From NCBI GenBank assembly GCA_033398695.1, contig CM065815.1, positions 11,500,501-11,564,500 on the forward strand: a stretch of DNA of 64,000 nt. Reading direction: 5' to 3'. The notes beneath the pieces were generated by a model. The model ran no database searches, was not told the DNA's origin, and worked only from the letters and a program-made list of their open reading frames with translations. A program made the position numbers and the translations under genes. The stretch comes from Orobanche coerulescens. Its lineage: Eukaryota; Streptophyta; Magnoliopsida; Lamiales; Orobanchaceae. Positions 55,101-64,000 of this stretch are shown here, one piece after another. Within the stretch, counting starts at the first letter, position 1. The number at the start of each line of letters is the position of its first letter.

Positions 55101-55573
55101 GGTTTGATACAAATCCTCAAATCGAAAGGGAGGATAATTATGGACTATTATCTGTTGATACTTCTACAAGTTGGTATGAAGGTGATCCTTTTGTTTTTGC
55201 AACATCTGCTAAACCAGTTTACTATCTCGATGACTTGGTAAAAAAAGGAGCATAGAAGATCGTAAATCATGTGGCTACGAGAAATATATATAGTGCGGCT
55301 ACACTTGGACAAGCAGTCGATAAGGATGATAATGAGGCATACCAAGAGCCGGATACAACTAATATTCCACCATCCTCCACAATACTACTGAATAATGTTG
55401 TAGAAGGTCGAGTGGTTCGGCTACATGGTGAAGATCGTGGGTTCATAGATGTAGGTACAAATGAATTACGTGCAAACTCTGATGAAGATGATGAGGACGA
55501 GTTCAGACATATGCTGCCAGTTATCTACTCCGACACAGAGACAGACTCTAGTGATTCTGACTACGAACCTTAG
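52129..55573 (+). pseudogene. TNP2-type transposase of CACTA element E, broken
   Basis: Domains are in the usual order. The transposase-associated zinc domain is at 52129-52380 (KSWIGLQKWDPR, CPCNKCKC). The tnp2 domain is at about 52860-53840 (CPVCDTERYK, DGFNPFGNMSLSYSIWPV, DFPAYGMLSG, then YLDVMHIEKNICESV). DUF4218 is at about 54090-54490 (MPHLMIHLPRQLLLTGAVHY, FPIERQLGEYK), DUF4216 at 54845-55190, and the tail is acidic (55270-55573). The frame breaks at an in-frame TGA near 52327, at shifts between 53500 and 53730, and beyond 54540. An intron 54767-54844 (GTAAGT...CCAG) is plausible. In CACTA elements this protein cuts the ends together with TNPA. Most of the sequence reads well, so decay is recent, or some breaks are sequence errors. 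Confidence 0.9.
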
Positions 55574-55917
55574 AAGGACATATCATTTGTAAAAGTTCCT
55601 TAAATATTTATTGTTGTGTACCGCTCGAACGAATCGAAAAAGTGATATTATTATATACCTGATTTTTTTTATTTTGTTATATATTCATTCTCCCATATAT
55701 AAAAAACAAGTATAAATTTATAAAATATTATTATATAAAACTGTAAAAATTAATATACAGATATAGAATCATGTCTAAATATTTATAAGATATATTTATA
55801 ATTAAATTCATATATATATATAATATTATTATATAAAAACATGTCTAAATATATAAAATATTATTACACAAAAAGGGTCTTTTTTTTATCGAAAGGGTCT
55901 TTTTTTTCGGTATTTAG
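55574..55917. other. AT-rich spacer between the two CACTA genes
   Basis: It holds the 3' end of the TNP2 gene, then ATATAT and a duplicated AGGGTCTTTTTTTT near 55876 and 55894. There is no gene. Confidence 0.5.
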
Positions 55918-56284
55918 TTTAGCCGACGGCGATCGTCGGCTAAAGTGAACTGCCGACCGTGTCGATCGACACGGTCGAGTCGTTGTGGTCTACATCCGCA
56001 AAAAGTTTCTGGACGGATAACTCGGCCGTGTCGACTGACACGGTCGAGTCGGGCTGGTGTTTTGGCCGATGGCGATCGTCGGCTAAAGTGTGCCGACCGT
56101 GTCGATCAACACAGTCGAGTCGTTGTGGTCTACATTCACAAAAGTTTCTGGACGGATAACCCGACCGTGTCGACAGACACGGTCGAGTGGGACTGGTGTT
56201 TTGGCCGATGGCGATTGCCGGCTAAAGACCTTAAACGTATAGCCGACGACGGCCTTTGTCGTCGGCTAAAGTTCCCTTATAAAA
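55918..56284 (+). promoter_or_regulatory. Internal CACTA motif array and TATA before the second gene
   Basis: The terminal motif GTCGGCTAAAG recurs at about 55935, 56077 and 56260, with the inverse TTTAGCCGACGGC at 55917 and TAGCCGACGAC at 56240. Two 140-base tandem units (55952 and 56092) each hold two palindromes of the form CCGTGTCGATCGACACGG. TATAAAAAAA follows at 56278. This is a promoter for the gene that continues at 58988, built from the same sequence words as the transposon ends. Confidence 0.65.
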
Positions 56285-56503
56285 AAATGCGCCTTTCTTC
56301 CTTATTTTTTCCTTTCTTCCCCAAACCTCCGCCGCCGCCCCCCATTTTTTTTTCCTTTCTTCCCCAGAATCTCCGACGCCGCTCCGTCGTCCGCCGCTCT
56401 TCCCATCGTCTATCCTAGGGCTGGGACCGATTCGGTTCTTGATAAAAAATTAAAGAACCGGAACCGGCTTTTAAATACATAAACCGGTTCGGTTTTTGAC
56501 CAC

Positions 56504-57837
56504 TGTTAGGCGTATTTTTATACGCTTATTTATCATTATTTTGTATTGTTTTGAAGAGTGAATTTGCTTAAATGAGCTTTTAATGCCTTAATTTTGTATG
56601 TTTGTTAGGAGATTGGAGTTCGGAAGCTAAAGCGAGGCGAAACGGGCGAAAACGGCAAATTTTGGCTGTGAGCCGCGGCACAAGGCAAGTGGGCCGCGGC
56701 ACAGGAAGACAACCAGCGAGCACAAAGTAGACTGTACTCTGTGCCGCGGCACAGTCCAGGTGAGCCGCGGCACAGATGAATTAAATGGCGCTCAGGCATC
56801 CAGCTGAAGGCAATGTGCCGCGGCACAGATTTAGTGCGCCGCGGCACACTAGGCGGTTTTTGTATGCTCCGCGCGGATTTGGGCCGTTTTGAAGCTAGTT
56901 CTCGACCTACTCACACGGACGCGATTTGGAGACTGTGCAAAGCTATAAATAAGGGTTTAAGACCCTAATTAATCTATCTTGGGATCTTTGGAACTTGGAA
57001 AACCTTGGAATCAGAGGGGAGACGACAGAAGAGAAAGAGAAGCAGAAGACTTCAAGAGCAGAGGGCGGAAGCCGAAGAACGGAGGAATCCGAGCTTCATC
57101 TGCGTTTGATTTTCATGCTTCTATTTATTAATTCTGTATTTTCATTTATTAGTATGTCAGGCTAAAACTCTAATCTAGGATTTTGATGAAACCTACGTTT
57201 TGATGGATTTGCTTGAGATTATCTAATTAATTACCTCTTTGTTGAGTTTTCCCAATCGTGTTTAATGCTTTCAATTATCTGGCCAATAGTTGTATTGTTT
57301 TAATCATTCAATTCGAATCGGGAGAGGAGAATCGGTGAGGAACTATTGGTGAGGACCGTTTTATTCTGTGAGATAGGAATATACTCATAGGAACTACATG
57401 GCCTTTTGGAGATTTTATGCTTTTTGCCTATTGACGAATTAATTCACCTAGGGATAGAGTGCGTTATTCGCCTTTAGAAAAATCTATTGACCTCGGGAGA
57501 GGCGGTAGAATATATTAGCAATCTCCGCCTTCAATAAATTGGGAAAATTATTAACTTCAGATAATCGAGAGTAAATTCGGATAAACCGAGGTGGATTCAG
57601 AATCCTAGACTTATTCCTCATTTGATTTTCTTTCCTCAAGCGATCATTTTTTACTATCTAGTCTTTTATTAATTCTTTTAGTCATTAATTGCAAAACCCA
57701 AGTTCGATTGTTCAAATAAAACTAGAATACATAAAAATCGGTAGTTAGTGATTCAGTCCTCGTGGGAACGATACTCACTCATCACTTTATTACTTGTATA
57801 CGATAACGTACACTTGCGTTCAAGAATTATCGCAACA
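56504..57837 (+). mobile_element. Element I: solo LTR, Ty3/gypsy-like
   Basis: It starts TGTTAGGCGTATTTTT and ends TTATCGCAACA, flanked by TSD ACCAC (56499-56503 and 57838-57842). It is 1334 bases with no internal domains, hence a solo LTR. GCTATAAATAAG at 56942 is the promoter TATA. Upstream, six GCCGCGGC palindromes lie at 56673-56844. Confidence 0.88.
56673..56951 (+). promoter_or_regulatory. CCGCGG palindrome array and TATA in solo LTR I
   Basis: CCGCGG occurs at 56673, 56694, 56744, 56765, 56818 and 56839, mostly within TGTGCCGCGGCACA or GAGCCGCGGCACA. TATAAATA follows at 56944-56951. Confidence 0.7.
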
Positions 57838-58321
57838 ACCACTTTTTTCAGGAACCGAATTAGGAACCGAAACCAAAAAAAACCGGTTTTTTATTCAGGA
57901 ACCGAATTAGGAACCGGAACCGAATTTAATGTGTAAAAATCGGGTTTTTCGGCTCTTTTAGGAACCGAAGTGTGCAAAAAAACCGAATTTTGTAAAAAAA
58001 TGAATTTTAAGTAGAAATCGAATTTAATGTGTAATATTTTGAACAAAATACATTTAATTTACTTTATTTAATACCTATATTATGTAAAAAAATTATATAT
58101 AATATTATTTTTATTATTATATATAAAATATATATAGAACCGGTTCCAAACCGATTTTTTCTAACATCATAAAATAGGAACCAGAACCAGAACCGAATTA
58201 TTAAAAAGGAACCAAATTAAGAACCGGAACCGGTTAATAATAAAAAAACCAGAACCGGAACTGAATTTTTCGGTTTGGTTCTTATTAAAATTCGGTTCTT
58301 CGGGTAAAAATCCCAGCCCTA

Positions 58322-58987
58322 GTCTGTCCGCATCCGCCTCGTCTCGTCTACCCGCCTCCCTCGTCCGACTGTCCGTCTGGAACCCTCGTCCGACCGTCCG
58401 CCGCCAGCTCGTCATCCACCGCCAGCTCGTCATCCACCGCCAGCTCGTCGTCCAGCTCGTCATCCGCCGCCTTTCCTAGGTAAGTTTTTTTTATTTCTGT
58501 TTTTTCTTCATTTTTTCAGTTTTGATTTCTGTTTTGTTTTTCATTTTCTCGGATGTTTTTATTTGCTGGTTTTGGTTATCGGGGATGGTACTGCTTATCT
58601 TGTTATCGTCTGGGATAAATGATTCAAGTTGTTACTACAACCGATTGTCATTTTTTCTTCAGTTATCCATGTATTCAATTATATTAAATGAGTGATGCGT
58701 TCTTTATTCCCTGAGGTTCTTAGTTTTGGAATGATTAGTTATCACTGTTTTTGGTTCAGTGGAAGTTGCATTAGTTATCGATTAGTTATCGCTATTTTTT
58801 AATGCTTCTTGATGATGACAACCGATTGGTTTTTTCAAGAGGCAAGGTCTTGTTATAATTTCGTTACCTGTGAATTTTCAAAAATAATTGCTCATTAGTA
58901 CTTATTAATTCAAAATGATCTTTAGGGTTTATGATGTTTTATGATGTAAAAATAATTGATTTATGTTTTCGAATTTATACAGGTTAA
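58322..58987 (+). other. 5' leader and first intron of the TNPA-like gene
   Basis: A C-rich exon carries repeated CCGCCAGCTCGTCATCCA (58400-58450). It ends CCTAG, followed by donor GTAAGT at 58480. A T-rich intron ends TTTATACAG at 58982, five bases before the ATG at 58988. Confidence 0.55.
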
Positions 58988-61240
58988 ATGGATAAAATTA
59001 AGAGACTAGGGTGTGGTAAGAAAAAATCGAAGACTCCGGAGTCGGGAGATAGTTCCCCAACTTCCAATCGTGCGGATCCTGTTGGTAAATATTTGGATCA
59101 CAGTAACGCTCGCATACGTGGACTAGTAGAGAATAGTCGACTGAAGTTTAAGGATGGGAACTTGTATCCGGCGGATGACACACATACTATTGCGAAGCGC
59201 TTATCGTATCAGACTCCCAGATCGCGGACGACCCCCACTACTGTCGAGACGACTCAGCCTCGTATGCCTCCTATACACCGCATTCCCACCCCTCCTACTA
59301 CATCTGGGAGCGGCCGATCTACACCGAGAACGTCATCCGAGATGCCTTCCGGTCCGCCGTCGACTTTATTTATGCCCCTTATGGTACCATCGATTCCAGG
59401 GGTTGATGAGGAAGGAGTCCGCCGGCCATATAACTTGGTTAACCCGACAGAGGCGTATGTGTTCCAGGCTTGGCCTGAGAAAATGATTTGGCGGACATGT
59501 CGGATATCTAAGACGAAGTTGTACGCGTCGCTTGCGCAGCTTGAGAATGAGGAGAGTTGTTCCGAAGACGGACCAAAAAAGAAGAAGAAGACTCGTTGCC
59601 CATCGAAGGGTCTAGCACTTGACACATATGTTTCAAAAAATGGCCGTCACAAGATAACAGTTGATGAAAAGTATCGACGACCCATTTTGGCTTCGGATGC
59701 TTGTACGGCATATTGTCGTAATGTTGGGTTTGTCATACGCGATAGAGTTCCTGATCAGTAATGAGTGGAAGGATGTGCCACAAAGTGTGAAGGATGCATT
59801 GAACAATGCTATGTCGGTGAGTTTATCTCAATTCCGAAAGCTACTTTGTGTATTTAAATTCAGAAAAAATTTAGTAATATATATTAGAGTAAATTGCAAA
59901 AATCGTCCTTGTGGTTTGGCCAAATTGCACATTTCGTCCTTGTGGTTCATTAAGTGCAAAGATCGTCCGGATTTGGCACTGTTACGTGCACTTTTGGTCC
60001 CCCATCACTAACCCCGTTAGTTTCCACTCGTTAGCTTTTGCACGTGATTGGCACACTCGTTAGCAATTTGGCAATCATGATGAAAATCAGTATTTTATTA
60101 TTGCTGTTTGATTTAAATTATATGCTCTCTCTATCCCCAAAAATTTATTTTAAATGAGATGATATGAATTTTAAGAAAAGTTGGTATAAAATGATTTTAG
60201 GGGAGAAAAAGATCTATTTTTTAAGAAGAAAAAATAAAAAACAAAACTTTCCTTTCATAACTGAGGCAAGTTTTTGGCAGACAAAAAATATTTAATAATT
60301 TAGGCTTGGCAGACAAAAACTTTCCTTTTATTTTGCAGACAAAAAATACTAAATTTATGTTGTTTGATTCAAATGAGTATTAATAATGTGAATAGGCGGA
60401 AAGATTAATTTAATAAAAAATATTTTGAAATTATTTGAGTATAACTAAAATTATGTTTTACATTTAAATAATTTAATTAACTTAAATATAAATTTATTTA
60501 TTTAAAAATAATTAATAATTTAGGCTTGGTTTCAATTCTTAAATTAACTTTCATAATTAAATATCTTATGAAACTTAGTCATGTCATACAGATTGATTTT
60601 TTTAAATAAATAATATAATTAATAATTAAAATAAAACAATTGATATTATTTGAACTTAATTATGAAATATATTTCATTTACTAGTACCATTATTTATTAA
60701 AGTAACTAGTTGTTCATTCTTGATTTAAATTACTCCATCAAATAGTAAAAGAAACTTATCTATATAATAAAAAACTGAATTAGTTAATTAAATATTATAA
60801 TTATGTATTTGATATAAAATAATTGGATTTTTCAAAAAAATGAAGCGTGTCAAAAATGTAATCAATTGAATCGAAACACACAGCTAACGGAATTTGTTAT
60901 TTACCCATTTTCTTTATTTTATTTTACTTTATCCAAAATTGTGAATTTTAAGATCCCATTATGGTAGAACAGTGCCAAAATACCCTCTTGTGCCAATCAC
61001 GTGCAAAAGCTAACGAGTGGAAACTAATGGAGTTAGTGATGGGGACCAAAAGTGCACATAACAGTGCTAAATCCGGACGATCTTTGCACTTAATGAACCA
61101 CAAGGACGAAACGTGCAATTTGACCAAACCACAAGGACGATTTTTGCAATTTACTCTATATATTATATGCTAATTGTAGGTTTGGTTTGAGGTCCTTCTT
61201 TCCTACTACATACTTTGTGTGATGAGGTGCAAACAACCAA
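58988..61240 (+). pseudogene. TNPA-like (Ptta/En-Spm plant transposase family) gene of CACTA E, interrupted
   Basis: The ATG at 58988 opens a 257-codon frame: a basic N-terminus (MDKIKRLGCGKKKSK), a Pro/Thr/Ser-rich region, then VFQAWPEKMIWRTCRISKTKL. A lysine run precedes GLALDTYVSKNGRHKITVDE and YCRNVGFVIRDRV. The frame then ends at 59761, but the homologous continuation LISNEWKDVPQSVKDALNNAM reads on one frame over, so a one-base shift is present. Donor GTGAGT at 59815 and acceptor AATTGTAG near 61180 bound an intron that contains MITE F. The pattern (SNEWKDVPQSVKDAL) is that of the plant transposase (Ptta/En/Spm) family, the TNPA-like second product, which binds subterminal repeats. The 3' end is not resolved. 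Confidence 0.65.
59887..61156. mobile_element. Element F: long-TIR Mutator-type MITE
   Basis: The termini are GAGTAAATTGCAAAAATCGT and its inverse. The TIRs are about 170 bases long (59887-60056 and 60986-61156) and near-identical. The 9-base TSD TATATATTA is present at 59878-59886 and 61157-61165. Nine-base TSDs and long TIRs are typical of Mutator-like elements. The core is AT-rich with no transposase. It lies in the intron of the TNPA-like gene. Confidence 0.92.
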
Positions 61241-61690
61241 GTAAGTAATTTTCACAAGTGGGAATCAATTTTTTAATACCAAAGCATAAAATTGATAAGT
61301 TCTATATCCTCATTCATAAAACTATAAGTTTTTGGTACCATTTTGATTGAAAAGACTAAAATGTCCTCTCTTTTTGTGTTAAAAGTTGACTTCTCTCTTT
61401 TTTTTATTTATTTAATTTAAACTACTTTTCTTCTCTTTTTTCTTTTTTACTTTCCTCCTCCGATCGATATTAATGTCCAGGAACCAAAATTTAACTACAA
61501 ACATATACATCAAAACAACACAGCCATTTTATTTTTGACAAAGGGTCTCTCAAAAAATCTTATAGAAATCACAAGATTGTTCGAAAATAAAAGTTGACGC
61601 TGAAATAGGACTTCATTTGTCGTGCTTGAGTTCATAAAGAAGGTATGTATCATTATTTGAACGATTAAAAAAAATTCCAGATCTGTTCTT
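61166..61690. other. Unassigned segment before the MULE
   Basis: A short possible exon of the TNPA-like gene follows the acceptor at 61180 (to about 61240, donor GTAAGT at 61242). The rest is T-rich and without recognisable features. The left end of the MULE could lie here, but I could not define a TIR or TSD. Confidence 0.4.
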
Positions 61691-61692
61691 AC

Positions 61693-61915
61693 GGACACGA
61701 TCGCTGCACACGATGGGAAGCCACCGTGTGCAACGATCGTGTGCAACGATCGTGCGCAACGACCTTAACATCATGCGCAACACTAACGTGTACACGATCG
61801 TTTAACACGATCGTATAAAATCGTGTGCAGCGATCGTGTTCATGGATAGAAACTTGCACACGATCACTGCACACGGTAGTATACGACCGTGTGCATCGGT
61901 CGTGTCCAAGGCAGA
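61693..61915 (+). promoter_or_regulatory. ACGATCGTGTGCA array with TATA before the MULE gene
   Basis: CGATCG occurs at 61698, 61734, 61747, 61795, 61808 and 61831, mostly as (C)ACGATCGTG(T/C)GCA in both orientations. TATAAAA at 61814-61820 stands in the middle. The likely MULE start codon at 61970 is 150 bases downstream. Confidence 0.6.
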
Positions 61916-61969
61916 CCGTAATATTGTTCGCTCATTTTTCTGAATAGTTATTCATCTTTTTGTAATCAG

Positions 61970-64000
61970 ATGTCGTGGTAGCGTATTTTGATACATCACG
62001 GTGGTCATTGGGAGCGATCGACATATGTAGACGGGGACTCCTTTTTTGTCTATATCGACACGAGCAAAGTTAGTCGTGCAAACCTCGTGGGGGTTATCAG
62101 AGAGGGTTTGGGTGGTCCAAATGAGTCCGATTACAAATTATGGTACTTGACACACATGGCCAAAGGAAACAAAGTAAAAGTCCTATTAAGGGGCGATACC
62201 GAGATACTTCGATTACTAGTAGAATACAAGGAGGATCCTGAGGTCTATGTTGAGAACAGCAGCTCCTCCACTCCCGAGGTTAATATGGGATGTAGCAGCT
62301 CGAGAGTAGAGCCCGGCAACATAAATTATGACATGCCTTCCAAAGAGTATCAATACGAGGAAGATGAGGAAGACGAGGAAGATGAGGAAGATGAAGAGGT
62401 GCATACATCCGAAGATGAAGATTGTTGTAAAGATTTGCTTGAGTCACTATCTGCGGAATTTCTTGCTTGGGTTCGCCAACCGGCCCAAATGGATAGGATT
62501 ATGAGTCGTCGGAACTTCTCATCCGACCATCAATCTGCGAGCGAGCATGAGCATCTACAATCAATGCGTAATCGATCATTCCATTTACGGACCCCGTAGT
62601 GCCGGACTTTGGGTTGGGTCGAGCGGCCTCCACCGATTCTGGGTCGGCTAGAGGTGGGGTCCACCTTTCGTTCAAGACGAGTTGAGGATAACTGTAGGAA
62701 TGTATCATTTGGAAAACATGCTACAGTGTATCACCGATCGTCCGCCGATAAACGTATAGTGTTTGTCTGTAAGAGTGTGCGAAGAAATTGTCAGTTTAGG
62801 TTGTGTGCTATTGAGGGTGCAACTATTTGGAGAATTACTAAGTTGACATTGGAGCACACTGTTACTCGATTTGAACTGTCTTTGCCGCACGATCGGTCAC
62901 TTCGAGGTTGCCGCCCATTATTTTGCTAAAAGATTGACCGGTGAGGGGGTCACTTTGAGGCCAAAGGAGATGATTGCAGAGATGTGTAGGGAGTATGGCA
63001 TTGACATGCTATACGCTTTGCTCTCCGGACGAGGAATATAGCGATAGAGAATACATATGGCGGCTTCGATGAGTCGTATCGAGGCTCCCATCTTATCTCG
63101 TATTTGTTAAAACAAGCGTAATCCAGGGACAATTTATGATTTGCAGACGACTCGTGAGGGAGTGTTTCGCCACATGTTCGTTGCACTCGGACAGAGTATT
63201 AGGGCATTTGATACGTGCCTTCGACCGGTGATTATAGTTGATGGGACCCACCTAAAGGGAAGGAATAAAGGAACTCTATTTGCGGCCGTCACATTTGATG
63301 GGAACAAGCAAGTTTTTCCTCTTGCTGTTGGTCTCGGTCTGATAGAGAACGACGAGTCATGGACTTATTTTCTGTATAACCTGCGCAGATGCTACAATCC
63401 GACGGAAGATTTACTGATTGTGAGTGACCAACATAAGAGCATTCAGAATGCTGTTCGAGCCGTCTATCCGAATGCATTCCACGGGTTTTGCTATCACCAT
63501 CTTGCAAAAAATCTGACCTCCTATGGTGCGCATGCTATAGGACTCTTTAGAACTGCTGCCTACACGCATCGAGAAGAAGTTTTTGAAAACTACTTTTCGA
63601 AACTACATATCGAAAGCCCTAATGGGCGCATGTGCGCCTTTCGAAATTGGGCCGAGAGGTGGGCTAGGTCGAAGTGTCCTGCACGACGCTATAACTTCTT
63701 GACATCCAATCTTTGTTGAATGCTTTAATAATCGTATGTTGTGGGCTAGACGTTTACTGTTTGCTCGTTACTTGAGATATTTCGCCTAATTTTAGAGAAT
63801 TGGTTTGATGAGAAGCGGGAGAAGCTACGTCAAGAGACCATGAGTTGACAATGCACACTTTTGAAAAGCTTTCTAACTCGTGCAAGCGGTCGACTCTTAC
63901 CGTTCGAGCTACCACCCCACTTGTTTATAAAGTCGAAGAAAACAAAGTTTCTTATGAGGTCGACCTTCGAACATGGACATGTTGTTGTCGTGAGTTTGAT
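61970..64000 (+). pseudogene. MULE (MuDR-type) transposase, broken and cut by the window edge
   Basis: The likely ATG at 61970 is followed by a TAG three codons on, then a continuous frame from 61982 (LIHHGGHWERSTYVDGDSFF), an N-terminal module typical of plant MULEs, with an acidic EDEEDEEDEE stretch at about 62358-62400. After a stop at 62599 the same frame gives the MuDR DNA-binding domain (GSTFRSRRVEDN, FVCKSVRRNCQFRL, WRITKLTLEHT). A frameshift near 62890 follows. The MULE transposase domain at 63141-63719 has IIVDGTHLKGRNKGTLFAAV and LLIVSDQHKSIQNAV (catalytic Asp positions) and FCYHHLAKNL. Near the edge, YEVDLRTWTCCCREFD starts a SWIM zinc finger. At least four breaks are seen, so this copy cannot act alone. 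It probably lies inside the CACTA element, whose right end is not found. Confidence 0.88.

Larger units (their letters stand above)
56416..58321. mobile_element. Element H: hAT-type MITE interrupted by a solo LTR
   Basis: It starts TAGGGCTGGGACCG and ends with the inverted AATCCCAGCCCTA. The flanks GTCTATCC (56408-56415) and GTCTGTCC (58322-58329) are an 8-base TSD with one change. Many CCGGAACCG / GGTTCGGTT subterminal motifs are present. Without solo LTR I it is about 567 bases. It sits in the 5' leader of the second CACTA gene. Confidence 0.82.
30796..64000 (+). mobile_element. Element E: CACTA (En/Spm) transposon, right end not found in window
   Basis: It starts CACTACCAAAAAT at 30796 after AAA, the expected 3-base target. 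Alternating GTCGTCGGCTAAAG and CTTTAGCCGACGAC subterminal repeats follow. It codes for a TNP2-type transposase (52129-55573) and a second TNPA-like gene (from about 56290). I find no inverted terminus ...TTTTTGGTAGTG and no resumption of the copy-1 flank (TTTGTAAACGGCAG) before 64000, so the right end is probably outside. Subtracting D alone leaves at least 12 kb, itself carrying F, H, I and probably the MULE. Confidence 0.8.

Noticed and set aside
55918..56280. End of CACTA element E at the internal array
   Set aside because: No TTGGTAGTG terminus is present, the TNPA-like gene continues downstream, and the flank expected from the empty site does not follow.

Overview
This is nuclear DNA of a flowering plant, most likely a eudicot. 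The evidence is an intron-bearing LEA14-type stress gene, a secreted ECA1/prolamin-like gene, Stowaway and hAT MITEs, Tekay, Athila and Tat-like Ty3/gypsy elements, a CACTA element and a MULE. I saw no tRNA, rRNA, CRISPR or prokaryotic feature. The species cannot be fixed from the sequence.

Layout. 1-1530 is AT-rich upstream DNA with a short tandem repeat and an ABRE/DRE-bearing promoter. 1539-5433 is a two-exon LEA14 gene whose 3.4 kb intron holds five mobile elements. 5434-7740 is its 3' flank, with a hAT-type insertion and a local tandem duplication. 8088-8793 is another hAT MITE, and 8869-9327 (minus) is a secreted Cys-rich ECA1/prolamin-like gene. From about 9757 a second, partial copy of the LEA14 locus begins (exon 2 plus 3' flank, no exon 1). 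It ends in this window at 30795.

The second copy is split by two large nests, resolved here by target-site duplications (TSDs). Nest 1 lies inside exon 2. A solo LTR (A, TSD CTGTT) carries element B (10392-29175, TSD GATGA), a gag-only element with 3.5 kb LTRs of Tekay type. B carries element C (14924-24594, minus, TSD CATAA), a Tekay chromovirus with gag, protease, RT, RNase H, integrase and chromodomain, now broken by stops and frameshifts. Nest 2 is a CACTA element (E) starting at 30796, whose right end I do not find before 64000. E carries an Athila-like element D (31054-51771, TSD CTAGT). D carries element G (41684-49994, minus, TSD AGATG), a Tat/Retand-like element with no recognisable pol and an antisense ORF. 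E's second gene is further interrupted by a hAT MITE (H) containing a solo LTR (I), and by a long-TIR Mutator-type MITE (F). A MULE transposase runs off the right edge.

The most interesting signal is regulatory. Almost every large element here has a cluster of its own short, near-palindromic and mostly CpG-rich motif immediately beside a TATA box: TTACGTACGTAA in C, AGCGCACGCTA in B, ACGGCG/CGCCGT in D, GGCGATCGTC in G, TGTGCCGCGGCACA in I, GTCGTCGGCTAAAG in E and ACGATCGTGTGCA by the MULE. In D, G and E the same motif recurs at a second, internal promoter that precedes an accessory gene: the Athila ORF, the antisense ORF and the TNPA-like gene. I infer that accessory proteins may recognise their own element's arrays, as TnpA does in Spm and VANC does in VANDAL elements. 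For the LTR elements this is a hypothesis, not a demonstrated fact.
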